Positions 6,788 to 12,552 of a stretch of 15,793 bases of DNA are shown here, one piece after another. The stretch comes from RGIG8597 sp045133795 (GTDB lineage Bacteria; Spirochaetota; GWE2-31-10): assembly GCA_045133795.1 (NCBI GenBank), contig JBGUUT010000033.1, positions 1-15,793 on the forward strand. The letters run 5' to 3'. The translations under genes were made by a program, and so were the position numbers. Position 1 is the stretch's first letter. The number at the start of each line of letters is the position of its first letter. The notes beneath the pieces are model-generated. The model ran no database searches. It was not told the origin of the DNA and worked only from the letters and a program-made list of their open reading frames with translations.

Positions 6788-8554
6788 ATGACAGAAAATG
6801 ATACTTTAATTTCAAATGTTGGAATCAATATACAAGAAAAATCAGCAATGATGTGGAACGTGGCAAATGTTTTAGCAGGACCTTTTAAACCACATGAATA
6901 TGGCTTAGTAATTTTACCATTTACAGTAATAAAAAGATTTCATGATTGTTTGTTGCCGACTCACGATGCAGTTTTAGCAAAATGGGAACAAGTAAAAACA
7001 ATGGCAGTAAAAGACGGATTTTTACGACAAGCCTCAGGTTATCAATTTTATAATACATCAAAATTTAATTTTACAAGTTTACTTAATGACCCTGCAAATA
7101 TTGAAGATAACTTTAAAGATTACATACATGGATTTTCTGATAATGTACAAGATATTCTTGCTAAGTTTGAGTTTGATAATATTATTAAACGACTTGTGGA
7201 AGCAGAAGCTCTATATCTTGTGATAAAAGAGTTTAATTCTGAAAAAGGTTATCTTGGACCGGATAAAATAAGTGCAGTTGATTGTGGATACATTTTTGAA
7301 GACTTAGTTCGTCGATTTTCAGAAAGTTATGATGACCAAGCCGGAGCCCACTTTACAAGCCGAGATATCATTTATCTTATGACAGATGTTTTACTTGCAG
7401 AAAGTGATATTGCTTCCACTTCAAGTTGTACAGTTTACGATATGGCAATGGGAACCAGTCAAATGCTTTCTTGTATGCAAGAGAGAATTGCAAAATTAAA
7501 CAGCGAAACAGAAGTAATTACTTTTGGTCAAGAAATCAATCCGTCAACATTTGGGATTGCAAAAGCCGATATGATGATTCGCGGTGGCGACCCGGACAAT
7601 ATGCGATTTGGAAATACTTTGAGCAATGACCAATTCAAAGATTTTACTTTTGACTATATTATCTCAAATCCACCTTTTGGAATTGACTGGAAGAAAGAAA
7701 AAGACGCTGTCGAAAAAGAACATAAACAGGGGAATAACGGAAGATTTGCACCGGGACTTCCAAAAATCAGTGATGGTCAGCAACTTTTCGTATTAAACGG
7801 ACTTGCAAAATTGGCAAGACACGGAAAAATGGCAATTATTCAAAACGGTTCTCCTTTGTTTAGCGGTGATGCAGAAAGCGGACCGAGTGAAATCCGTCGT
7901 TATATTCTCGAAAACGATTGGCTTGATTGTATTATCCAACTTGGTACAGATATGTTTATGAACACAGGAATCAGTACATATATTTGGATATTGAGCAAAG
8001 ACCGCCCGGAAGAAAAAGCCGGAAAAGTTCAACTTATTGACGCTTCAAAATGTTATGAACCACGAAGAAAATCCATCGGAACAAAACGAAATGATATTAC
8101 AGATAAATGTAGAGAATTAATTGTTCAAGCATATAGTGAATATCAAAATGAAAAAATCTATGGCGATAAAAACTGTATTTACTGCGAAAGCAAGATTTTT
8201 GATACTACAGATTTTGGGTACAATAAAATAACTGTTGAACGACCTAAAAAGGATGAAAACGGAAATATCGAAAAGGATAAAAAAGGAAATCCTGTTCCCG
8301 ACAAAGATTTGCAAGACTCAGAAAATATTCCTATGAGCGAAGATATTGATTCATATTTTAAGCGAGAAGTTTTGCCTTATGCCCCGGACGCATGGTATGA
8401 CCCAAAGAAAACAAAAGTCGGTTATGAAATCCCTATGACAAGATATTTTTATGAATATCAAGCCCCAGAAAAATCAGAAGATATTTTTGCTCGGATAACT
8501 AAACTCGAAAGTGAGATAGGGGAATCATTGAAAGCGATTTTGGGTGAGAAGTGA
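6788..8554 (+). CDS. hsdM: type I restriction-modification DNA methyltransferase subunit HsdM
   Basis: A 588-residue N6-adenine methyltransferase subunit of a type I R-M system. With HsdS it methylates host DNA, and with HsdR it completes the restriction complex. An N-terminal HsdM_N helical domain (about residues 12-160) precedes AHFTSRD (about 187-193) and the methyltransferase core. Catalytic motif IV is NPPF at about 294-297. The SAM-binding motif I region reads DMAMGTSQ (about 218-225) where DPxCGTGG-like sequences are usual, a diverged form. I choose ATG 6788 for its AGGTGG SD and the promoter position; an in-frame ATG seven codons earlier overlaps the -10 box. The stop is the TGA of a heptamer repeat. 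First gene of the operon. Confidence 0.95.
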   Translation: MTENDTLISNVGINIQEKSAMMWNVANVLAGPFKPHEYGLVILPFTVIKRFHDCLLPTHDAVLAKWEQVKTMAVKDGFLRQASGYQFYNTSKFNFTSLLNDPANIEDNFKDYIHGFSDNVQDILAKFEFDNIIKRLVEAEALYLVIKEFNSEKGYLGPDKISAVDCGYIFEDLVRRFSESYDDQAGAHFTSRDIIYLMTDVLLAESDIASTSSCTVYDMAMGTSQMLSCMQERIAKLNSETEVITFGQEINPSTFGIAKADMMIRGGDPDNMRFGNTLSNDQFKDFTFDYIISNPPFGIDWKKEKDAVEKEHKQGNNGRFAPGLPKISDGQQLFVLNGLAKLARHGKMAIIQNGSPLFSGDAESGPSEIRRYILENDWLDCIIQLGTDMFMNTGISTYIWILSKDRPEEKAGKVQLIDASKCYEPRRKSIGTKRNDITDKCRELIVQAYSEYQNEKIYGDKNCIYCESKIFDTTDFGYNKITVERPKKDENGNIEKDKKGNPVPDKDLQDSENIPMSEDIDSYFKREVLPYAPDAWYDPKKTKVGYEIPMTRYFYEYQAPEKSEDIFARITKLESEIGESLKAILGEK

Positions 8555-8558
8555 AAAA
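8545..8558 (+). repeat. heptamer array at the hsdM 3' end
   Basis: Two units, TGAGAAG and TGAAAAA. The TGA of the second is the hsdM stop codon. Related arrays occur at 9268-9288 and 10258-10278, and on the opposite strand at 11558-11585. Confidence 0.6.
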
Positions 8559-8564
8559 TTGTCA

Positions 8565-8597
8565 AACGGATTTGTTCGCATCTAACGATGCTCACGT
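8565..8597 (+). repeat. truncated copy of the hairpin repeat with compensated stem
   Basis: It begins AAACGGATTTGTTC like the 118-bp units, then GCATC-TAAC-GATGC (8578-8591) and TCACGT, after which similarity stops. The inner stem differs from the GTTCC/GGAAC of the other copies, yet both arms changed together and the TAAC loop and TCACG flank are kept. The 3' half of the hairpin (CGTTAG and the arm CAAATCCG) is missing. Confidence 0.75.
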
Positions 8598-8615
8598 AGG
8601 AAAAGGAGAAAAAGT

Positions 8616-9011
8616 TTGTTATTGTATGAAGAAGAAACAGGAAAAATAATAAAAGCTTGTATGAATGTATTTAATGAACTTGGAAATGGTTTTTTGGAAG
8701 CTGTTTATCAAGAAGCCTTAGCAATAGAATTTGAATTAATGAATATTCCTTTTGTTAAGGAGTCAAAAATAGAAATTTTTTATAAGGGAACTAAACTTCA
8801 CAAAGAATATTATGCTGATTTTGTTTGTTATGGAAATATAATTGTAGAATTAAAATGTGTATCAAAATTAGTAAACGCTCACAAAGCTCAAGTAATAAAC
8901 TATTTACATGGTACAAACAAAGCTGTCGGATTACTTATTAATTTTGGAGAATCTTCTTTGAAATGGGAACGATTAACTTTGTTGAAGAATTATTCAGAAG
9001 TGAATGAGTGA
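8616..9011 (+). CDS. GxxExxY family PD-(D/E)xK nuclease-fold protein
   Basis: A 131-residue small soluble protein of the GxxExxY family. The namesake motif is GFLEAVY at residues 25-31. The fold signature follows: D68 in YYADF, E78-L-K80 in IIVELK, and Q92-x3-Y96, the QxxxY motif seen in RecB/Cas4-type nucleases. The family's role is not established. The start is TTG at 8616, giving LLYEEETGKIIKAC like relatives; AGGAG at 8604-8608 is 7 bases upstream and no in-frame ATG is available nearby. It sits between hsdM and rhuM on the same strand with no visible promoter, so it depends on the hsdM transcript. A truncated hairpin repeat lies before it and two full units after it. It is not a canonical R-M subunit. 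Confidence 0.88.
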   Translation: MLLYEEETGKIIKACMNVFNELGNGFLEAVYQEALAIEFELMNIPFVKESKIEIFYKGTKLHKEYYADFVCYGNIIVELKCVSKLVNAHKAQVINYLHGTNKAVGLLINFGESSLKWERLTLLKNYSEVNE

Positions 9012-9012
9012 T

Positions 9013-9130
9013 AAACAAACGGATTTGTTCGTTCCTAACGGAACTCACGTTTAAGAAGTGAAAGTCGTTAGATTTGAGCAAATCCGATTGTTAAGAAAAT
9101 GAGGAAGAAACAAAATGCGAAAAATAAGAG
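9013..9130 (+). repeat. 118-bp repeat, unit 1
   Basis: First of two tandem units. It contains a 67-nt imperfect hairpin (9020-9086): outer arms CGGATTTGTTC and GAGCAAATCCG (11 bp with one G.U), an inner GTTCC-TAAC-GGAAC hairpin, and CTAACG/CGTTAG that could pair instead. The unit also carries an SD-like GAGGAAG and ATG at 9115 opening a 13-codon frame, MRKIRETNGFVRS, that ends in the next unit. Confidence 0.9.
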
Positions 9131-9248
9131 AAACAAACGGATTTGTTCGTTCCTAACGGAACTCACGTTTAAGAAGCGAAAGTCGTTAGACTTGAGCAAA
9201 TCCGATTGTTAAGAAAATGGGGAAGAAACAAAATGCGAAAAATGAAAG
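9131..9248 (+). repeat. 118-bp repeat, unit 2
   Basis: Second tandem unit, hairpin at 9138-9204. It ends with GGGGAAG and ATGCGAAAAATG, the same leader and first codons as the intact hsdS gene. It resembles unit 4 (10400 onward) more than unit 1, so units 1 and 2 were duplicated as a block. Confidence 0.9.
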
Positions 9249-9265
9249 ACAGCGGAATAAAGTAA
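9233..9265 (+). pseudogene. remnant of an hsdS start
   Basis: ATG 9233 opens MRKMKDSGIK and then hits TAA at 9263. The intact hsdS at 10499 begins MRKMKDSGIEWIGEIP behind the same SD context. The copy is thus the leader and first nine codons of hsdS, cut off where rhuM DNA begins. It could be translated as a ten-residue peptide, but I read it as a duplication relic. Confidence 0.75.
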
Positions 9266-9267
9266 AG

Positions 9268-9288
9268 TGAGAGGGGAGAAGTGAGAGG
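9268..9288 (+). repeat. heptamer array overlapping the rhuM start
   Basis: Three units, TGAGAGG, GGAGAAG and TGAGAGG. The GTG start proposed for rhuM lies within this array, and its G-rich units may double as the ribosome-binding site. Confidence 0.55.
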
Positions 9289-10267
9289 GGATATTGTAAT
9301 TTATCAAACTCAAGATGGACTTACTCAAATTAACGTAAGGTTTGAAGATGAAACGGTTTGGCTTACACAAGCTCAACTTGTAGAACTTTATCAAACAAGT
9401 AAATCAAATATCAGTGAGCACATAAAACATATTTTTGAAGAAGGTGAATTGGATGAAATATCAGTTGTTCGGAATTTCCGAACAACTGCAGCAGATGGCA
9501 AATCTTATAATACAAAGTTCTATAACCTTGATATGATAATTTCTCTTGGTTATCGTATTAAATCATTAGTTGCAACTCAATTTAGACGATGGGCAACAGA
9601 TTTAATAAAAGAATATCTAAAAAAAGGATATGCTCTTGATGATAAGCGATTAAAAGAACTTGGTGGCGGCGATTACTGGAAAGAGCTTTTAGATAGAATT
9701 CGTGATATTCGTTCCAGTGAAAAAGTAATGTATCGTCAAGTTTTAGATTTGTATGCAACAAGTGCGGATTACAATCCCAAAAGTGCAGAAAGTATTGCTT
9801 TTTTTAAAATGGTTCAAAACAAACTTCATTACGCAACACACGGCAATACTGCGGCAGAAGTAATTTATAACCGTGCTGATGCAGAAAAAGAATTTATGGG
9901 ACTTACAACATTTGATGGAGATTTTCCAACCAAAAAAGACATCAAAACTGCAAAAAATTATCTTTCTGAAAGTGAACTAAAAATCTTGAATAATTTAGTT
10001 TCAGCATATTTTGATTTGGCAGAAATCAACGCCATGGAACATAAAACAATGTACATGGCAGATTATGTTGAACAATTAGACAGGATTTTATCTAGTACAG
10101 GAAAAGAAGTTTTAGATAATGCAGGTTCAATAAGCAACAAACAAGCTTTAGAAAAAGCTGAAGCCGAATATCAAAAGTTTATTCAGAAAAATCTTTCTCC
10201 TGTAGAAAAAGAATATTTAGAAGTTATAAAGAACTTGGAACAAACAGCTAAAAAAAGTGAAAGGTGA
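9281..10267 (+). CDS. RhuM family (virulence RhuM) protein
   Basis: A 328-residue protein of the RhuM family, named after a Salmonella pathogenicity-island gene and often found inside type I R-M loci; its biochemical role is unclear. The N-terminal region has VWLTQAQLVELYQTSKSNISEHIKHI (27-52), which looks like a helix-turn-helix. The family hallmark is YNLDMIISLGYRIKSLVATQFRRWA (81-105), and the C-terminal half is helical, with FPTKKDIKTAKNYL and a coiled-coil-like end. GTG 9281 is a tentative start with GAGGGGAG close upstream; ATT 9293 after GAGAGGGG is an alternative. The stop TGA belongs to a heptamer array. The gene is bracketed by about 246-bp direct repeats and has no visible promoter. 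DNA-binding regulator or accessory defence role: inferred only. Confidence 0.9.
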   Translation: MRGDIVIYQTQDGLTQINVRFEDETVWLTQAQLVELYQTSKSNISEHIKHIFEEGELDEISVVRNFRTTAADGKSYNTKFYNLDMIISLGYRIKSLVATQFRRWATDLIKEYLKKGYALDDKRLKELGGGDYWKELLDRIRDIRSSEKVMYRQVLDLYATSADYNPKSAESIAFFKMVQNKLHYATHGNTAAEVIYNRADAEKEFMGLTTFDGDFPTKKDIKTAKNYLSESELKILNNLVSAYFDLAEINAMEHKTMYMADYVEQLDRILSSTGKEVLDNAGSISNKQALEKAEAEYQKFIQKNLSPVEKEYLEVIKNLEQTAKKSER

Positions 10268-10278
10268 GAAGTGAAAAA
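10258..10278 (+). repeat. heptamer array at the rhuM 3' end
   Basis: Three units, TGAAAGG, TGAGAAG and TGAAAAA. The TGA of the second is the rhuM stop. The stretch TGAGAAGTGAAAAA is identical to that at the hsdM 3' end, and in both places the hairpin repeat follows within about 10 bases. Confidence 0.65.
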
Positions 10279-10396
10279 TAACAAACGGATTTGTTCGTTC
10301 CTAACGGAACTCACGTTTAAGAAGCGAAAGTCGTTAGATTTGAGCAAATCTGATTGTTAAGAAAATGAGGAAGAAACAAAATGCGAAAGATAAGAG
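10279..10396 (+). repeat. 118-bp repeat, unit 3
   Basis: It differs from unit 1 at only three positions by hand alignment. The hairpin is at 10286-10352; its closing arm reads CAAATCTG, leaving a G.U pair. ATG 10381 opens the 13-codon frame MRKIRETTGFVRS. First half of the right direct repeat. Confidence 0.9.
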
Positions 10397-10525
10397 AAAC
10401 AACCGGATTTGTTCGTTCCTAACGGAACTCACGTTTAAGAAGCGAAAGTCGTTAGATTTGAGCAAATCCGATTGTTAAGAAAATGGGGAAGAAACAAAAT
10501 GCGAAAGATGAAAGACAGTGGAATA
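10397..10525 (+). repeat. 118-bp repeat, unit 4, running into the hsdS start
   Basis: It differs from unit 2 at four positions by hand alignment. Hairpin at 10404-10470. Homology to the left direct repeat continues through the hsdS SD, ATG and first nine codons to about 10525. Units 3 and 4 together (10280-10525) are the right copy of the 246-bp direct repeat, offset 1,266 bp from the left copy at 9014-9259. Confidence 0.9.
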
Positions 10526-11713
10526 GAATGGATTGGAGAAATTCCGAGTGAGTGGAAAGTTATTAAATGCAAGCATCTGATAGAAGTAAAATCAGGAGAT
10601 GCTATTAGAAATGAATTACTTTCAAGTAATGGAAAGTATCAAGTTTTTGGTGGCGGTGAAATTCTTGGATATACAGATGTATATAACGCTAACGAAAGTA
10701 ATTTATTGATTGGTAGAGTTGGTGCAAGATGTGGTTGTGTAACAAGACCTTTTGACAAAGTTTTTGCAACAGACAATGCTTTAGTTGTTATTCCAAAAAG
10801 TAATAGGAATTTTTTATATTATGTTTTGATATCGTTTGATTTAAATAGATTAAATACTTCTAATGCTCAGCCTTTAATAACCTCGTCAAAAGTGAAAAAT
10901 ATTACTATTCCTGTGCCATTAGTAACTACTCAACAAAAAATTGCAGATTTCCTCGACAAAAAATGTTCCGAAATCGATTCCACTATTTCAAAGACTCGTG
11001 AAAGTATTGAAGAATATAAAAAATTAAAACAAGCTATCATCACCGAAGTTGTTACAAAAGGTCTAAATCCCAATGCAAAAATGAAAGACAGCGGAATAGA
11101 ATGGATTGGCGAGATTCCGGAGGAATGGGAAGTAAGAGCCTTGAAAAGTTTGTTTCATATTTTCTCTGGTACAACACCTAAAAGTGATAATCCTGAATTT
11201 TGGGACGAAGATATAAAATGGGTAACTCCTGCGGATTTTTCAACAGAGAATGTTTTTATTTCAGGTGGAAAAAGAAATTTATCTAAAAAAGGATTAAAAT
11301 CATATGCTTTAGAAATAATACCACGTGGTAGTCTTATTTTTTCAAAAAGAGCACCAATTGGGAAAGTTTGTATAAATACAGATGAAATGTGTACAAATCA
11401 AGGTTGTCTTGCTTGTGTGAAGAAAGTAAATTTAGATATTAAGTTTTTTTATTACCTTCTTAGTGTTTTCACAGAACTTTTTGAACTTTTAGGCTCTGGA
11501 ACAACATTTAAAGAAATTTCATTATCAGCATTTTCTGATTTTAGACTTCCTGTTCCACCTCTCACTTCTCAACTTTCACTTATCACTTACCTCGATAAAA
11601 AATGTTCCGAAATCGATAAACTTATTACAAAGAAAGAACAGTTGGTGGTAGAATTAGAAGCATACAAAAAGTCGCTGATTTATGAAGTAGTTACCGGGAA
11701 AAGGAGCGTGTAG
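10499..11713 (+). CDS. hsdS: type I restriction-modification specificity subunit HsdS
   Basis: A 404-residue DNA-recognition subunit. It has the usual pseudo-dimeric layout. Conserved region 1 starts at residue 4 (MKDSGIEWIGEIPSEW). TRD1 spans about 20-145. A long helix (IADFLDKKCSEIDSTISKT) follows. The repeat of the first motif is at about 195 (MKDSGIEWIGEIPEEW). TRD2 spans about 210-350, and a second helix (YLDKKCSEIDKLI) ends near EVVTGKRSV. Each TRD would read one half of a bipartite target. ATG 10499 is chosen for GGGGAAG about 8 bases upstream; an ATG nine codons earlier lies in the repeat hairpin. Before the second helix, the usual PPLxEQxxI reads PPLTSQLSLI and coincides with a heptamer repeat. 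The stop overlaps the SD of the next gene. Confidence 0.95.
   Translation: MRKMKDSGIEWIGEIPSEWKVIKCKHLIEVKSGDAIRNELLSSNGKYQVFGGGEILGYTDVYNANESNLLIGRVGARCGCVTRPFDKVFATDNALVVIPKSNRNFLYYVLISFDLNRLNTSNAQPLITSSKVKNITIPVPLVTTQQKIADFLDKKCSEIDSTISKTRESIEEYKKLKQAIITEVVTKGLNPNAKMKDSGIEWIGEIPEEWEVRALKSLFHIFSGTTPKSDNPEFWDEDIKWVTPADFSTENVFISGGKRNLSKKGLKSYALEIIPRGSLIFSKRAPIGKVCINTDEMCTNQGCLACVKKVNLDIKFFYYLLSVFTELFELLGSGTTFKEISLSAFSDFRLPVPPLTSQLSLITYLDKKCSEIDKLITKKEQLVVELEAYKKSLIYEVVTGKRSV
11558..11585 (-). repeat. heptamer array inside hsdS, antisense
   Basis: Four consecutive units on the plus strand: CCTCTCA, CTTCTCA, ACTTTCA, CTTATCA. On the minus strand these read TGANAAG-like, the consensus of the arrays at the gene junctions. 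It encodes the LTSQLSLI stretch of HsdS. In this orientation no TGA falls on the coding strand, so the frame stays open. Confidence 0.55.
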
Positions 11714-11723
11714 GAGGATGAAT

Positions 11724-12269
11724 ATGGAAAAGATTAGTGAAATATTTAAGATTTTTTTAGAGAAACACTTTATGCCTACTGTTATAAGTCTTGTTATTTC
11801 TGCAATTATTTATGCTTTTACTCCTGAAGAGTTTTGGCTGATCGAAAGATTTTCTAAGTCAGGGTATTATTGTTTTTGTGTTGGTGCTTTGTTTATATTA
11901 ATTCAGTCTTTAATGTGGATAAGCAATAGTAACAAGAAAAAAAAAGAATCACAAGAAATAGATAAATTTTATAAAAGAAAGGCAATGCAAATAAATCTAG
12001 AAGGACTTTGGGATTTTGTTGATAGCTTATGTAGAGATGATATAAATTATCTAAAAACTTTTTTAAAAAATAATAATAGCCCTATTGTAGTAAAAGGTAA
12101 TTTATATTTTTGTGGTAATAGATTATTTACTTCGGCATATGTAAAAAAACAAGAAGGATTTGATAATGAAGGTCGTTATGTAAAATACATTCTTACTTCC
12201 GATTTTTATGAGTTTTTAAAATTTTCTGCAGAAGAATATGGAAAAATAGGACATTTTGAAGAGGTGTAA
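11724..12269 (+). CDS. two-helix membrane protein, SieB-like (tentative)
   Basis: A 181-residue inner-membrane protein. Hydrophobic helices lie at about residues 17-32 and 47-67, then a lysine-rich stretch (KKKK at 71-74) that would face the cytoplasm. A soluble C-terminal domain starts near 85 with LWDFVDSLCRDDINYLKTFLKNN. This layout and the acidic segment before a short beta-rich tail resemble superinfection exclusion protein B (SieB) of lambdoid phages, which aborts infection by other phages. The likeness is by architecture and weak sequence feel only. ATG 11724 is chosen because AGGAGG at 11712-11717 is 6 bases upstream; ATG 11718 touches the SD. The SD overlaps the hsdS stop, so translation is probably coupled. 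Not a normal type I R-M component. Confidence 0.6.
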   Translation: MEKISEIFKIFLEKHFMPTVISLVISAIIYAFTPEEFWLIERFSKSGYYCFCVGALFILIQSLMWISNSNKKKKESQEIDKFYKRKAMQINLEGLWDFVDSLCRDDINYLKTFLKNNNSPIVVKGNLYFCGNRLFTSAYVKKQEGFDNEGRYVKYILTSDFYEFLKFSAEEYGKIGHFEEV

Positions 12270-12274
12270 ATATA

Positions 12275-12295
12275 CGGAAAATCGTAGATTTTCCG
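12275..12295. repeat. perfect 9-bp hairpin between operon genes
   Basis: CGGAAAATC-GTA-GATTTTCCG lies 6 bases after the upstream stop. The right arm is followed by AATCCGTG, with no T run, so it is not a standard terminator. It could be an mRNA processing or stability hairpin lowering or separating expression of the downstream genes. Confidence 0.65.
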
Positions 12296-12324
12296 AATCC
12301 GTGTGGCAATATAAGGAATAATAT

Positions 12325-12552
12325 ATGACCGACGAAACAGCAGAATTTGTAATATACATAATCAACGCAATCGCAAATGCACAAAATCTCTATCCTTCCC
12401 ATGTGTACAAAGTTTTACATGATACAGGATGTATTCAAAAATATCTTGTGCCTTTTTATGATGTGCTTCATACAATGGGAACAGAATCAATTATGAGGGA
12501 TGTAGAACAATATTTAACAATAAGAGGATTTAATTTATGCCAAAAACATTAG
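12325..12552 (+). CDS. DUF3791 family small protein
   Basis: A 75-residue soluble protein with the DUF3791 pattern: an N-terminal helix (EFVIYIINAIANAQNL), then YKVLHDTGCIQKYLVPFYDVLHTMGTESIMRDVEQYL. DUF3791 genes are often next to DUF3990 genes in gut bacteria, in an arrangement suggestive of toxin-antitoxin pairs; no DUF3990 partner is seen here. AAGGA lies about 8 bases upstream of the ATG. The last 16 bases overlap the hsdR start in another frame, so translation is probably coupled to hsdR, and the protein is made just before the restriction subunit. Function unknown. A role in controlling HsdR is suggested only by position. Confidence 0.75.
   Translation: MTDETAEFVIYIINAIANAQNLYPSHVYKVLHDTGCIQKYLVPFYDVLHTMGTESIMRDVEQYLTIRGFNLCQKH

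Noticed and set aside
10499..11713. Phase-variable hsdS shuffling by inversion
   Set aside because: There is only one hsdS, no inverted partial hsdS and no recombinase in the window; the only extra hsdS sequence is a nine-codon direct relic.
11718..11723. ATG 11718 as start of the SieB-like gene
   Set aside because: The AGGAGG SD directly abuts this ATG; the in-frame ATG at 11724 has a normal 6-base spacing.
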